Notes: generated by a model from the sequence alone, not told the origin. DNA of 64,000 bases from an uncultured Pseudomonadota bacterium (GCA_945952465.1 CAMFIB010000007.1:1-64000), one strand, 5' to 3'; shown: positions 26,225-35,668, counted from the first letter of the stretch. Translations and numbers: made by a program.

Positions 26225-28171
26225 TCATGCTGCAGCCTTCACGGGGGTGAAGGTCTTGGTATCGACGATCTTGAGGTTGGCGCTGATGCTGCCGGTGCGG
26301 CCGTCCTCGAACTTGACCTGTGTGTCGATGAACTGCTCGGACTTGCCGCCGTACAGCGCATCGACCAGGGGCTGGTATTTCTCGGCAATGAAGCCGCGCC
26401 GGACCTTGTTGGTGCGGGTGAGTTCGCCGTCGTCGGCGTCCAGTTCCTTGTGCAGCACCAGAAAGCGGCTGATCTGGCTGCCGGCCAGCAGCGCGTCGCG
26501 GCTCAGGTCGGCGTTGACCTGCTCGACGCACTCCTTGATGAGGCCATAGACCTCCGGTTTCTGCGCCAGGTCGGTGTAGCCGGCGTAGGGCAGGTTGCGG
26601 CGCTCGGCCCAGTTCGCCACCGCGTCGAAGTCGATGTTGATCATTGCGCACACGCGGTCGCGCTTGTCGCCCAGCGCCACCGCTTCCTTGATGTGCGGGA
26701 AGAACTTGAGCTTGTTCTCCACGTACTTGGGCGCGAACATGGCACCGTCGTTCGGGCCACCCATGATGCGTCCCACGTCCTTGGCCCGGTCGATGATCTT
26801 CAGGTGGCCCTGGTTGTCCAGGAAGCCCGCGTCACCCGTGTGGTACCAGCCGTCGGCGGTCAGCACTTCGGCCGTGGCGCCGGGGTTCTTGTAGTACTCC
26901 TTGAGCAGGCCGGGCGACTTGACCAGCAGTTCGCCGTTGTCGGCCACCTTGATCTCCACGCCGGCCAGCGGCACACCCACCGTGTCGGCCTTGGCCTGGT
27001 GGTCCGGCTGCACGCAGACGAACACGGCCGTTTCTGTCGAGCCGTAGAGCTGCTTCAGGTTGACGCCGATCGAGCGGTAGAAAGTGAACAGGTCGGGGCC
27101 GATCGCCTCGCCGGCGGTGTAGGCCACCTTGACGCGGCTCATGCCCAGGTTGTTGCGCAGCGGCCCGTAGACGAACAGGTTACCCAGCGCGTACAGCAGG
27201 TTGTCGACCAGGCCGACCGGTTTGCCGTCCTTCTTGTCTGGCCCCACGCGGCGTGCCACGCCCATGAAGCCATGGAACATCTTGCGCTTGAGCCAGCCCG
27301 CGTCTTCCATGCGGATCATCACGCTGGTCAGCAGGCCTTCGAACACCCGAGGCGGTGCGAAGTAGTAGGTGGGACCGACTTCCTTCAGGTCGATCATCAC
27401 GGTGCCGGCCGACTCCGGGCAATTCACCACGTAGCCGCACGACAGCCACTGCGCGTAGGAAAAGATGTTCTGGCCGATCCACGCCGGCGGCAGATAGGCC
27501 AGCACGTCTTCGTCAGGGCCCAGCCGGTCGAACTGGGCGGCGGCGTGGCCGCGGTTCAGCAGCGAGAAATGGGTGTGCACCACGCCCTTGGGGTTGCCGG
27601 TGGTGCCCGAGGTGTAGAACATCGAGGCCACGTCGGCGGGCTTGCCCTTGGCGATCTCATTCCGCAGGAACTCCGGGTTGGCGGCCTGGAAAGCCTTGCC
27701 GGTCTCCAGCAGCGCGTCCAGCGCCTGCAGCCCGGGCTCGCTGTAGTTGCGCAGCCCGCGCGGGTCGTCGTACAGGATGAGGGCAACGTTGGGGCACGAG
27801 CCCCTGATTTCCGACAGTTTGTCGACCTGTTCCTGATCTTCCACGAAGGCGAAGCGCGCGCCGGTGTCGTTGATGGGGTACACGCATTCGGCTGCCACCG
27901 CGTCCTGGTACAGCGGCACCGGAATGGCGCCCAGCGACTGAATGGCCAGCATGGTGGCGTACAGCCGCGGCCGGTTGGAGCCGACCAGCACCATGTGCTC
28001 GCCGCGCTGCAACCCGGCCTGGTGCAGGCCGCAGGCAATCTGCTCCACCAGCGTGGCCATGTCGCGCCAACCCAGTGTTTGCCAGATGCCGTATTCCTTC
28101 TCGCGCATCGCGGGGGCGTCGGGCCGTTCGGCGGCGTGCTTGAGCAGCAGGTGGGGGAACGTCGTCTGCAT
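26225..28171 (-). CDS. long-chain acyl-CoA synthetase-like AMP-binding protein
   Basis: A 648-residue adenylate-forming enzyme, first gene of the liv operon. The P-loop motif is MFYTSGTTGNPKGVVHTH, with YGSTETAVFV, the DGWYHTGDAGFLDNQGHLKIIDR segment and a C-terminal Lys region (RTNKVRRGFIAEKY). The length fits long-chain FadD/ACSBG-like enzymes better than acetyl- or short-chain ligases. The start ATG 28171 (MQTTFPHLLL) follows an AGGAAACGG ribosome site. With the transporter and the PaaK-like ligase it suggests vectorial uptake and activation of a hydrophobic or aromatic acid. Confidence 0.85.
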   Translation of the reverse strand: MQTTFPHLLLKHAAERPDAPAMREKEYGIWQTLGWRDMATLVEQIACGLHQAGLQRGEHMVLVGSNRPRLYATMLAIQSLGAIPVPLYQDAVAAECVYPINDTGARFAFVEDQEQVDKLSEIRGSCPNVALILYDDPRGLRNYSEPGLQALDALLETGKAFQAANPEFLRNEIAKGKPADVASMFYTSGTTGNPKGVVHTHFSLLNRGHAAAQFDRLGPDEDVLAYLPPAWIGQNIFSYAQWLSCGYVVNCPESAGTVMIDLKEVGPTYYFAPPRVFEGLLTSVMIRMEDAGWLKRKMFHGFMGVARRVGPDKKDGKPVGLVDNLLYALGNLFVYGPLRNNLGMSRVKVAYTAGEAIGPDLFTFYRSIGVNLKQLYGSTETAVFVCVQPDHQAKADTVGVPLAGVEIKVADNGELLVKSPGLLKEYYKNPGATAEVLTADGWYHTGDAGFLDNQGHLKIIDRAKDVGRIMGGPNDGAMFAPKYVENKLKFFPHIKEAVALGDKRDRVCAMINIDFDAVANWAERRNLPYAGYTDLAQKPEVYGLIKECVEQVNADLSRDALLAGSQISRFLVLHKELDADDGELTRTNKVRRGFIAEKYQPLVDALYGGKSEQFIDTQVKFEDGRTGSISANLKIVDTKTFTPVKAAA

Positions 28172-28211
28172 TCCGTTTCCTTGAAAATCGGATCTGTACA
28201 AAAGGTGCGAA

Positions 28212-28231
28212 GGTGTCCGATGTGAGACACC
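28212..28231. promoter_or_regulatory. inverted repeat upstream of the acyl-CoA synthetase gene
   Basis: GGTGTC-N8-GACACC is a perfect 6-bp dyad 41 bp upstream of the synthetase start, in the 169-bp divergent region shared with the Crp-family regulator. It is a candidate operator for the operon. Confidence 0.45.
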
Positions 28232-28257
28232 GAATGGCTGCGATGGTAAGCAAACGT

Positions 28258-28308
28258 TTGACGCCGTTTTGTCGTTTCCCTGACAATCCTAGGGTGTCCC
28301 CTATGGGG
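28258..28308 (+). promoter_or_regulatory. putative promoter and overlapping palindromes of the Crp-family regulator gene
   Basis: TTGACG (28258-28263), an 18-bp spacer and GACAAT (28282-28287) resemble a sigma-70 promoter directed at the regulator. Just downstream, TAGGG-TGTC-CCCTA (28290-28303) overlaps CCCC-TAT-GGGG (28298-28308), where a bound regulator would block transcription start. Autoregulation is inference. Confidence 0.45.
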
Positions 28309-28340
28309 AGTTTCCCGGCGCGAAGTCCCTTTTTGATGTA

Positions 28341-29075
28341 ATGAATTCAGACCTCAGCCTTCTTCAGCGGCGGCGCCTGCCCACCGAGCAGGAGCTCGAC
28401 AGCATCCCGTGGTTCAAGCTGCTGTCGGCGGGTGAGCGCCGCTACATCTCCGGCGAGTTGCGGGTGTCGGATGCCCAGCCCACCGACTTCCTGTGCCGTG
28501 TCGGCCGACCCTGTACCTACTGGTTCGGCGTCATCGAGGGGCTGCTCAAGATGAGCTCCGACAACGAAGAGGGCCACCACATGACGTTTGCCGGCATTCC
28601 CGCCGGCGGCTGGTTCGGCGAAGGCACGCTGCTCAAGCGCGAGTGCTACCGCTACAACATCTCGCCGCTGCGGCGCAGCCTGGTGGCCGGCATTCCGGTG
28701 GAATCCTTCCACTGGCTGCTCGACCATTCGTTGGGGTTCAACCGCTTCGTGATGAACCAGCTCAACGAGCGGCTCGGCCAGTTCATCGCGGCCCGCGAGA
28801 TCGACCGCATCAACAACCCCGAAGTGCGCGTTGCGCGCAGCCTGGCGGCGCTGTTCAACCCGGTGCTGTATCCCAGCGTGGGCCAGGTGCTGCGCATCAC
28901 GCAGCAGGAGCTGGCCTACCTGGTCGGGCTGTCGCGGCAGCGGGTCAATGAGGCGCTGGCGCGGCTCGAAGCCCGCCACATCATTCGCGTGGAATACGGC
29001 GGCCTGCGGGTGCTGGACCTCGACGCGCTTCGCCACAGCACCGACTTGAAAGACAACGATGGCCGCGAACGCTGA
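28341..29075 (+). CDS. Crp/Fnr-family transcriptional regulator
   Basis: A 244-residue regulator with an N-terminal cyclic-nucleotide-binding-like beta-barrel ([14 protein letters not shown]-like turn, [13 protein letters not shown]), a dimerisation helix and a C-terminal winged helix ([26 protein letters not shown]). There is no N-terminal Cys cluster, so it is not a classic Fe-S FNR. It is divergent from the acyl-CoA synthetase/liv operon with a 169-bp shared region carrying two dyads, and is its likely regulator; the effector could be an acyl-CoA. Its 3' end overlaps the pseudouridine synthase gene by 17 bp. Confidence 0.82.
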   Translation: MNSDLSLLQRRRLPTEQELDSIPWFKLLSAGERRYISGELRVSDAQPTDFLCRVGRPCTYWFGVIEGLLKMSSDNEEGHHMTFAGIPAGGWFGEGTLLKRECYRYNISPLRRSLVAGIPVESFHWLLDHSLGFNRFVMNQLNERLGQFIAAREIDRINNPEVRVARSLAALFNPVLYPSVGQVLRITQQELAYLVGLSRQRVNEALARLEARHIIRVEYGGLRVLDLDALRHSTDLKDNDGRER

Positions 29076-29919
29076 CACGCCTCGCCCGGTTGCCGGCACC
29101 GCGCGGCGCATTCCCAAACCCGCCACCGGGGCCCCGGCGCCCGCTGGGCAGGCGACTTCGCGGCTCAACAAGCGCATGGCCGAACTGGGCCTGTGCTCGC
29201 GGAGGGAAGCCGACGACTGGATCGCCAACGGCTGGGTCGTGGTCGACGGCGCAGTCGCGCAGATGGGCATGCAGGTGGGGCCGCAGGCGCGCATCGACAT
29301 CGACCGCCGGGCCCGTGGCCAGCAGGCCGAGCAGGTCACCATCCTGTTGCACAAGCCGATGGGCTACGTCAGCGGCCAGGCCGAAGACGGCCACGAGCCC
29401 GCAGCGTCATTGATCGGCCCGCGCAGCCGCTGGGACCACGACCGCAGCCCGCACCGCTTCTCGTCCGCCCAACTGCGTGGGCTGGCGCCGGCCGGCCGGC
29501 TCGACATCGACTCGGTGGGCCTGCTGGTGCTCACTCAGGATGGCCGCGTGGCGCGGCAGCTCATCGGCGAGGACTCCGGCATCGAGAAGGAATACCTGGT
29601 GCGGGTGAGCTACGCGGCACCCGGCGGCGGAGACGTCACGCAGGGCGTGCAGGGCGCGTTTCCGGCGGCCGGCCTGGCGCGGCTGCGCCACGGGTTGAGC
29701 CTGGATGGCCAGCGTTTGAAACCGGCCCAGGTCGACTGGCAGAACCCCGAGCAGCTGCGCTTCGTGCTGACCGAAGGCAAGAAGCGGCAGATCCGCCGCA
29801 TGTGCGAGCAGGTCGGGCTGAAAGTGGTGGGGCTCAAGCGCATCCGCATCGGCCGCGTGGTGCTGGGCCAGCTGCCGCCGGGCTGCTGGCGCTACCTGGG
29901 CGCCGACGAGCGTTTCTGA
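29059..29919 (+). CDS. rRNA pseudouridine synthase (RsuA/RluF family)
   Basis: A 286-residue enzyme converting a specific rRNA uridine to pseudouridine. After a Pro/Ala-rich leader comes an S4 RNA-binding domain ([21 protein letters not shown], about 35-95) and the catalytic domain with [14 protein letters not shown], whose first Asp is catalytic, plus EKEYLVRV and [12 protein letters not shown]. The charged residue usually found in GRLDxDSxGLL is Val here. It overlaps the regulator gene by 17 bp, so the two are co-transcribed. RluF (23S) is the closest recognisable type, not certain. Confidence 0.8.
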   Translation: MAANADTPRPVAGTARRIPKPATGAPAPAGQATSRLNKRMAELGLCSRREADDWIANGWVVVDGAVAQMGMQVGPQARIDIDRRARGQQAEQVTILLHKPMGYVSGQAEDGHEPAASLIGPRSRWDHDRSPHRFSSAQLRGLAPAGRLDIDSVGLLVLTQDGRVARQLIGEDSGIEKEYLVRVSYAAPGGGDVTQGVQGAFPAAGLARLRHGLSLDGQRLKPAQVDWQNPEQLRFVLTEGKKRQIRRMCEQVGLKVVGLKRIRIGRVVLGQLPPGCWRYLGADERF

Positions 29920-29943
29920 AACCTGCGCCGCGCCGGTCCGGCG

Positions 29944-29971
29944 CTTGAAAGCCAGCCGGGCGACCATAATT
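29944..29971 (+). promoter_or_regulatory. sigma-32-like heat-shock promoter of htpG
   Basis: CTTGAAA (29944-29950), a 13-bp spacer and CCATAATT (from 29964) match the RpoH pattern CTTGAAA-N11-16-CCCCATnT. It lies about 57 bp upstream of htpG, a known RpoH-regulated family. A GCGCCG-GTC-CGGCGC hairpin (29930-29944) ends just at the -35 element and could terminate the upstream gene. Confidence 0.7.
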
Positions 29972-30027
29972 CGGGGTGGTTCCGGCCGCGCGCCGGCAGC
30001 CCCTCATTTGACATTCACCGCGATCCC

Positions 30028-31947
30028 ATGAGCAAGCAAAAACTTTCCTTCCAGGCCGAGGTGGCGCAGCTGCTGCACCTCGTCACCCATTCGCTGTACT
30101 CCAACCGCGAGATCTTTCTGCGCGAGCTGATCTCCAATGCGTCGGACGCCTGCGACAAGCTGCGCTTCGAGGCGCTGAACAACGCGTCGCTGTACGAGGA
30201 CGCGCCGGAGCTGGAAGTGCGCATTGCCGTGGACAAGGCGGCCCGCACGCTGACCATCACCGACAACGGCATCGGCCTGTCGCAGCAGGAGGCGATCGAC
30301 AACCTCGGCACCATCGCCAAGAGCGGCACCCGCGAGTTCGTCGGCAAGCTGTCGGGCGAGCAGAAGGCCGACGCGCAGTTGATCGGCCAGTTCGGCGTGG
30401 GTTTCTACTCCGGCTTCATCGTGGCCGACCGCATCTCGGTCGAGTCGCGCCGCGCCGGCCTGCCGGCCGCCGAAGGCGTGCGCTGGAGCAGCACCGGAAC
30501 GGGCGACTTCGAGGTGGAAGCCATCGACCGCGCCGCGCGTGGCACCAGCGTCATCCTGCACCTGCGCGACGACGCGGCCGACTACCTCGAAGGCTGGCAG
30601 ATCCGCCAGATCGTCGGCAAATATTCCGACCACATCTCGCTCCCGATCAAGATGGAAAAGGAGGAGTGGAAGGAAGGCGAGAACGACCAGCCCGGCGAGA
30701 TGGTGAAGACCGGCGAATGGGAAACCGTGAACCAAGCCAGCGCGCTGTGGACGCGCCCCAAGAAAGACATCACCGACGAGCAGTACACGTCCTTCTACCA
30801 GCAGATCAGCCACGACCCCGAGGCGCCGCTGAGCTGGAGCCACAACAAGGTGGAAGGCAGCACCGAGTACACGCAGTTGCTGTACCTGCCGGGCAAGGCG
30901 CCGCACGACCTCTACAACCGCGAGAAGGTGGCGGGCGTGAAGCTGTACGTGAAGCGCGTCTTCATCATGGACGACGCCGACTCGCTGATGCCGGGCTACC
31001 TGCGTTTCGTGCAGGGCGTGGTCGATTCGGCCGACCTGCCGCTCAACGTGAGCCGCGAACTGCTGCAGGAAAGCCGCGACGTGAAGGCGATTCGTGAGGG
31101 CTGCACCAAGCGCGTGCTGAGCATGATCGAAGACCTCGCCAAGCACGAGGTGGCGGCCGATGGCGCCGACGACGACGCCAAGGCCAAGGCTGGCCGCTTC
31201 TCCAGCTTCTACAAGGAGTTCGGCCCGGTGCTGAAGGAAGGCCTGACCGAAGACTTCTCCAACCGGGAACGCATCGCCAAGCTGCTGCGCTACGCGTCGA
31301 CCACCACCGACTCGGTCAGCGTCTCGTTCGCCGACTACAAGGCGCGCATGAAGGACGGCCAGGAGGCCATCTACTACATCACCGCCGACACGCTGGCCGC
31401 TGCGCAGAACAGCCCGCAGCTCGAGGTCTTCCGCAAGAAGGGCATCGAGGTGCTGCTGATGACCGACCGGGTGGACGAATGGGCGTTGGGCTATGTGCAC
31501 GAGTTCGACGGCACGCCGCTGCAGAGCGTGGCCAAGGGCCAGTTCGACCTCGGCAAGCTGCAGGACGAGGCCGAGAAGAAAGCCGCCGAAGAGGCCGCCG
31601 AGAGCTTCAAACCGGTGCTGGCCAAGCTGAAGGAGGCCCTGAAGGACAAGGCGCTCGACGTGCGCGTGACGACCCGGCTGGTCGATTCACCCGCCTGCCT
31701 GGTGGTGCAGGACGGCGGCATGAGCATGCAGCTCGCCCGCATGCTGAAGCAGGCCGGCCAGAAGATGCCCGACACCAAGCCCACGCTGGAAGTCAATGCC
31801 GAACACGCGCTGGTGAAGAAGCTCGACGGCTCGGTGCATTTCAACGACCTGGCGCACATCCTGTTCGACCAGGCGCTGCTGGCCGAGGGCGGCCTGCCGG
31901 ACGACCCGGCGGCCTACGTCAAGCGCGTGAACGCCCTGCTGGTCTGA
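30028..31947 (+). CDS. htpG: HtpG molecular chaperone (Hsp90)
   Basis: A 639-residue cytosolic Hsp90 homologue, close to the usual 620-630. The N-terminal ATPase domain has [37 protein letters not shown] and [13 protein letters not shown]; the middle domain has [15 protein letters not shown]. The C-terminal dimerisation region ends normally. The start ATG 30028 ([18 protein letters not shown]) is standard. It is transcribed alone from a heat-shock-type promoter. Confidence 0.97.
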   Translation: MSKQKLSFQAEVAQLLHLVTHSLYSNREIFLRELISNASDACDKLRFEALNNASLYEDAPELEVRIAVDKAARTLTITDNGIGLSQQEAIDNLGTIAKSGTREFVGKLSGEQKADAQLIGQFGVGFYSGFIVADRISVESRRAGLPAAEGVRWSSTGTGDFEVEAIDRAARGTSVILHLRDDAADYLEGWQIRQIVGKYSDHISLPIKMEKEEWKEGENDQPGEMVKTGEWETVNQASALWTRPKKDITDEQYTSFYQQISHDPEAPLSWSHNKVEGSTEYTQLLYLPGKAPHDLYNREKVAGVKLYVKRVFIMDDADSLMPGYLRFVQGVVDSADLPLNVSRELLQESRDVKAIREGCTKRVLSMIEDLAKHEVAADGADDDAKAKAGRFSSFYKEFGPVLKEGLTEDFSNRERIAKLLRYASTTTDSVSVSFADYKARMKDGQEAIYYITADTLAAAQNSPQLEVFRKKGIEVLLMTDRVDEWALGYVHEFDGTPLQSVAKGQFDLGKLQDEAEKKAAEEAAESFKPVLAKLKEALKDKALDVRVTTRLVDSPACLVVQDGGMSMQLARMLKQAGQKMPDTKPTLEVNAEHALVKKLDGSVHFNDLAHILFDQALLAEGGLPDDPAAYVKRVNALLV

Positions 31948-31954
31948 GCCGGCA

Positions 31955-31979
31955 CCTTCGCGCGGCCGCCGCGCGAAGG
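31955..31979. terminator. strong hairpin between htpG and the convergent regulator gene
   Basis: An 11-bp perfect stem (31955-31965 with 31969-31979), 3-nt loop, in the 36-bp gap between convergent stops. It has no T run but is symmetrical and could act on both strands. Confidence 0.6.
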
Positions 31980-31983
31980 CCGC

Positions 31984-32661
31984 TCAGGGCGGGTCGAACC
32001 ACGGCAGCGCGCGCCGCGCCAGCTCGATGTCGCTGCCCACGCCGAGCTTGCGCTTGATCTGGTAGTGCAGGTTGTTGACCGTCTTCTCGCTCAGGTGCAG
32101 GGCACGGGCGATGTCGGCCACGGCCATGGGCGCCAGTAACAGGCGCAACACCTCGAACTCGCGCGGCGTGAGGGTCTCCAGCCCGTCCGCCCGCCCTTGC
32201 TGTTCACCCAGGCGCTGCAGCGCAATGGCTTGCGCCACGTCGGGGCTGAGGGCCAGCCGACCCTGGGCCACGTCGCTGATGGCCTGCAGCAGCGCTTCGG
32301 CGGGGCTGCTTTTCGTGACGTAGCCGCGCGCGCCGGCCTTGAGCGCGACCTGCGCGAATTCGGCCGAGGCGTGCATCGAGAACATCAGCACGCGGCACGC
32401 CGGGTTCCATGCCACGAGGCGGCGGGTCAGTTCCAGGCCGCTCTGGCCGGGCAGGGCCATGTCGGTCACGACCACGTCCGGCTTCAGGCTCTGGCACAGC
32501 GGGTAAGCCTCCTCCGCCGTCGCCGCCTCGCCGAGCAGATCGAGGTAGGTTTGCCGCTTGAGGAGGTGCCGGTAGCCCGCACGCACGATCACGTGGTCGT
32601 CCACCAGCAGCAGCCGCACGGGCGTGTCCAGCGGGGCGAGCAGGGCGCGGGCGGCCGTCAT
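31984..32661 (-). CDS. NarL/LuxR-type response regulator
   Basis: A 225-residue regulator. The receiver has LLLVDDH, phospho-acceptor Asp in VVTDMALPGQSGLE, and the conserved Lys in GYVTKSSPAEA; the C-terminal LuxR-type helix-turn-helix reads LTPREFEVLRLLLAPMAVAD onward. The start ATG 32661 overlaps the kinase stop as ATGA (an upstream ATG at 32670 is in frame), so the pair is translationally coupled. It is last in a six-gene minus-strand cassette and may control that cassette. Confidence 0.88.
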   Translation of the reverse strand: MTAARALLAPLDTPVRLLLVDDHVIVRAGYRHLLKRQTYLDLLGEAATAEEAYPLCQSLKPDVVVTDMALPGQSGLELTRRLVAWNPACRVLMFSMHASAEFAQVALKAGARGYVTKSSPAEALLQAISDVAQGRLALSPDVAQAIALQRLGEQQGRADGLETLTPREFEVLRLLLAPMAVADIARALHLSEKTVNNLHYQIKRKLGVGSDIELARRALPWFDPP

Positions 32662-34040
32662 GCGATCCATCCGGTGGCGGCGGGCGCGGCCGGCCACACG
32701 GCGCGCAGCTCGAACGAGCGGGCGTCGGTGCGGTCCAGGTTCAGGCTGCCGCCCACGGATTGCAGGCGCCCCGCGAGCATGGCCAGCCCCAGGCCGGTGC
32801 CGCGGGACGGCCGTGGCTCTTCCGCGCAAGCACTGCTCACCACCAAGGCTAGGCCGGCGCCGGTGTGGCGCGACAACGCCAGCATCACCGGGCGGCTGGG
32901 TTCGGCGTAGCGCGCGGCATTGGTCAGTGCCTCCTGTGCCGCGCGGTAGAAGGCCAGCGACACGGCCTCGGGCAGGTTCGCCTCGGTCGCCGCCTGGTCT
33001 TCGGGCAGCGTCAGCACGGCGTGCAAGGGCGCCGGGCCCGCCAGGCGCTGCCTGGCATTCCAGGCCTGCACCAGTTCGCGCAGCGCGAACGCCAGCCCCT
33101 GCGAGTCCAGCAGCGGCGGCCGCAGCCGGCCCAGCAGCGCGCGCAGGCCGCTGTGCAACTGCTCGATGGTGTCGTCCAGCGATTCGGTGTCGTCGGTGCG
33201 GGCCGGCTCCAGCGCGCGCGCGCTCATGCGGATGCTGCCTGAAATGGCCTGCATCGCGGCCAGGCCCTGGCCCATTTCGTCGTGCAGGTCACGGGCCACT
33301 TCGCGCCGTTCGGTTTCCTGGCTGTCGATGAGGCGGGCCGTGAGCGCGTTGCGCTGGGCCGTCAGGCCGGCCAATGCGCGGCGCAGGTCGTCCACATGCC
33401 GGGCGATGTGGCGGAACTCGCGCGGGCCGCTGGGCGCCAGGCGGGTGCTCACGTCGCCCGCCGCCAACCGGTCGAGCGCCTGCTGGATGCCCTGCGTGGG
33501 GCGCAGCAGGCGGCGCAGCGTGAACCACACGCCGACGTTGACGGCGCCAATGGTGGCCGCCGTCAGCATCGCCAGATCGCGCAGCCTGTGCCACAGGTCG
33601 TCGATCACCAGCGGCTCCACGGTGAGGGTGCCGTCGCGCGTCGACCACAGCGTGATGGTGCGCTGCACCTGGCGGGGCAGCGCACCCGACCCGATGAGCA
33701 ACTGGCCGAACCAGCCCGGCGCGGCATGGCCCTCCGGGTCGTGGTCGCCGCAGCCCCAACTGCTGGCGTGACTCACGTCGTAGCCCTTGTAGCGCAGGCA
33801 CACGGGGCGGCCGAAGTTGGCCGCCACGCGGGCCAGATCGGGGTCGCGCGTGCCGGCATCGATGGCGATGAGCTGGCGGTGCAGCTGCTGCTCGGTCAGC
33901 ACCTTCAGCCGGTCGGCCTGGGCTTCGCCATCGGTCTGGCCCTGGTGCTGCAGGCGCCAGATCAGCGCCAGCGACACCCCGATCCAGCACAGCAGGCCGA
34001 CGAGGGTGATGCGGATCAGGACGTGGGTGGAGAGCGACAT
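32658..34040 (-). CDS. membrane histidine kinase (HisKA_3 type)
   Basis: A 460-residue sensor with one transmembrane helix at about 8-28, a periplasmic domain of about 130 residues, a second helix near 165-185, a HAMP-like linker, the phospho-acceptor box REVARDLHDEMGQGLAAMQ and an ATPase domain with ALTNAARYAEPSRP and GTGLGLAMLAGRL. The periplasmic part holds two Cys and a His/Asp-rich patch (RPVCLRYKGYDV, WGCGDHDPEGH) that could bind metal or sense redox. It starts 34 bp after the DUF2149 gene, so it probably belongs to the ExbB/DUF2149 cassette. Confidence 0.87.
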   Translation of the reverse strand: MSLSTHVLIRITLVGLLCWIGVSLALIWRLQHQGQTDGEAQADRLKVLTEQQLHRQLIAIDAGTRDPDLARVAANFGRPVCLRYKGYDVSHASSWGCGDHDPEGHAAPGWFGQLLIGSGALPRQVQRTITLWSTRDGTLTVEPLVIDDLWHRLRDLAMLTAATIGAVNVGVWFTLRRLLRPTQGIQQALDRLAAGDVSTRLAPSGPREFRHIARHVDDLRRALAGLTAQRNALTARLIDSQETERREVARDLHDEMGQGLAAMQAISGSIRMSARALEPARTDDTESLDDTIEQLHSGLRALLGRLRPPLLDSQGLAFALRELVQAWNARQRLAGPAPLHAVLTLPEDQAATEANLPEAVSLAFYRAAQEALTNAARYAEPSRPVMLALSRHTGAGLALVVSSACAEEPRPSRGTGLGLAMLAGRLQSVGGSLNLDRTDARSFELRAVWPAAPAATGWIA

Positions 34041-34074
34041 GGGCAGGCGGGCGCGGGCTATGGCCCGCCGCCCT

Positions 34075-34404
34075 TCAGTGGCTGGCAGCCGGGCTTTCGG
34101 GCACGTACACCATCGTACCGTCCATCATCTGGTACGCGGTGCCGGCCTTCACGCCGCGGCCTTCGCCGGCACCGTCGCCGGCCTTGAAGCGCTCGACCTT
34201 CGAGCCCTGCTTCACCAGCACCTCCATGCCCGGTTTGCCGGCGTTCTTGATGACCGTGAGGTCTTCGTGGCCGAGCAGCGCCGCCGGCTGGTTGCCGATG
34301 GCCAGCAGCAGCGCGGCGATGATGACCAGGAACACGTCGATCAGGTTGACCAGCGACAGCATGGGGTCGTCGTCCTCGTCGTCGAGGTGCGCGTGCAGCT
34401 TCAT
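34075..34404 (-). CDS. DUF2149 protein, ExbD-like
   Basis: A 109-residue protein with a single N-terminal membrane helix after an acidic stretch: DDEDDDPMLSLVNLIDVFLV then a hydrophobic run to residue 40. The Asp in NLIDVFLV sits where ExbD/TolR carry their essential membrane Asp (PLIDVMLVLL-type). A small periplasmic domain follows (KPGMEVLVKQGSKVERF, GTAYQMMDGTMVYVPES). The start ATG 34404 overlaps the ExbB-like stop. The ExbD analogy is my inference; DUF2149 has no assigned function that I know. Confidence 0.75.
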   Translation of the reverse strand: MKLHAHLDDEDDDPMLSLVNLIDVFLVIIAALLLAIGNQPAALLGHEDLTVIKNAGKPGMEVLVKQGSKVERFKAGDGAGEGRGVKAGTAYQMMDGTMVYVPESPAASH

Positions 34405-34883
34405 GGCGCCGAGGCCTCCTGCCACGCCAGCAGGTCGGCGGCGTACCAGCGCCGGCGCACCTGTGCCACCGCGTAGGTGAGGGCCGCCGCCACCAGCGCC
34501 AAAATCACCGCCGAGAACGCCACCGTCAGATGGCGCGAGACGTCGGCCACCTGACCGTCGGCCAGCGACCGCAGGGCAGGCCCCATTGGGATCATGGTGG
34601 CCACCAGGCCCAGCATGGGCGCGATGCGGGTGACCAGCCGCACCCGTTCCAGGCGGTGCAGGGCGTAGGCCTCCAGAGCCTGCGTGCTCGGCCTGGCCGA
34701 GCGCCGCGCCTGCGCCGCCAGCTCGAAGCCCGACCCGGCCGGCCGGCCGCGCTGCCACGCCTGCCACAGACAGGCGCCCAGGGCGGCGAACGCATAGGCA
34801 AAGCACAGGGCAATGGCCACCAGCACCGGTGCCAGGAACAGCTGGCTGACTTCGTACATCAGGTGTTCGACCGGGCCGTTCAT
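34401..34883 (-). CDS. MotA/TolQ/ExbB-like proton-channel family protein
   Basis: A 160-residue membrane protein with three hydrophobic segments: an N-terminal one (LFLAPVLVAIALCFAYAFAALGACL) and a later pair (TRIAPMLGLVATMIPMGP and HLTVAFSAVILALVAAALTYAV) with the TolQ/ExbB-like order. The loop between segments 1 and 2 is cytoplasmic and basic. It overlaps neighbours on both sides by ATGA. It would pair with the DUF2149 protein in a proton-driven complex. Confidence 0.8.
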   Translation of the reverse strand: MNGPVEHLMYEVSQLFLAPVLVAIALCFAYAFAALGACLWQAWQRGRPAGSGFELAAQARRSARPSTQALEAYALHRLERVRLVTRIAPMLGLVATMIPMGPALRSLADGQVADVSRHLTVAFSAVILALVAAALTYAVAQVRRRWYAADLLAWQEASAP

Positions 34884-35668
34884 GCGTATGCCTCCTTTTC
34901 GGTGGCGTCCACGGCCTTCTGCCGGCGCCGCTGCTGCCACGCACCGGTCAGCATCAGCGCGGCCAGTGCGGCCGCCAGCACGCCGCGTTGCCAGTTGGGC
35001 ATTGCGGAATCGGCCGAGGCGGTCTGGCGCACCAGCGCCTGCCCCTGCACCGCTTCGGTCGGCACGCCCACGCCGCGGCCCGTCACGTCGCGGCCGCCGG
35101 TGTGGTGGCCTGTGCGCAGGAATTCCGCCGCGTCAGGGCTGCCTTCCTGCGCCGCCCGTTCGAACCAGCGGCGGGCCTCGGTTTCATTCTTGGCCACGCC
35201 CTTGCCCTCGTACAGCGCGCTGGCGTAGTGCAGCTTGCCCAGGGCGCCGTAGTGGCCCTCGCCGCTGTCGGCGGCCTGCCTGAACAGCGCGGTGGCTTTC
35301 GCGTCGTCTTGCGGCAGGCCGTAGCCGTTCTCGTACATCAGGCCTTTCCAGATCATGGCGCCGGCATAGCCCTTGGCGATGCACTTGTCGAAGATCTTCA
35401 ACGCGGTGACGTGGTCGCCGCATTTCTCGGCCAGATAGCCCATGCTGCAGGTGAGCATGCCCGCCGGCTGGTCGGCGATGCGCGACAGCGACAGGTCGCT
35501 GGTGACGTTGGCCAGGTCGGCCGGGTTCTTCGGCACGCCGTCGGGCATGCCGCAGACGCCTTGCGCCGCCAGCGCCGCCGCCGGCAGCCAGGCGAGCAGG
35601 CCGCACAGCGCGGCGGTGCGGGCGAGGGAGAGGTGGAGCGGGTGTTTCACAGCCATGTCGGGCCTCAT
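34880..35668 (-). CDS. exported Sel1-repeat protein with C-terminal membrane anchor
   Basis: A 262-residue protein with a signal peptide (to about ALAAQ), Cys-containing N-terminal segments (QGVCGMPDG, LTCSMGYLAEKCG), Sel1-like repeats (KGLMYENGYGLPQDDAKATA and GKLHYASALYEGKG with ARRWFERAAQ) and a C-terminal helix RGVLAAALAALMLTGAW followed by basic residues. Sel1 repeats are protein-protein scaffolds. ATG 35668 overlaps the upstream stop in ATGA; ATG 35656 is possible. It is probably the periplasmic partner of the ExbB/DUF2149 pair. Confidence 0.8.
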   Translation of the reverse strand: MRPDMAVKHPLHLSLARTAALCGLLAWLPAAALAAQGVCGMPDGVPKNPADLANVTSDLSLSRIADQPAGMLTCSMGYLAEKCGDHVTALKIFDKCIAKGYAGAMIWKGLMYENGYGLPQDDAKATALFRQAADSGEGHYGALGKLHYASALYEGKGVAKNETEARRWFERAAQEGSPDAAEFLRTGHHTGGRDVTGRGVGVPTEAVQGQALVRQTASADSAMPNWQRGVLAAALAALMLTGAWQQRRRQKAVDATEKEAYA

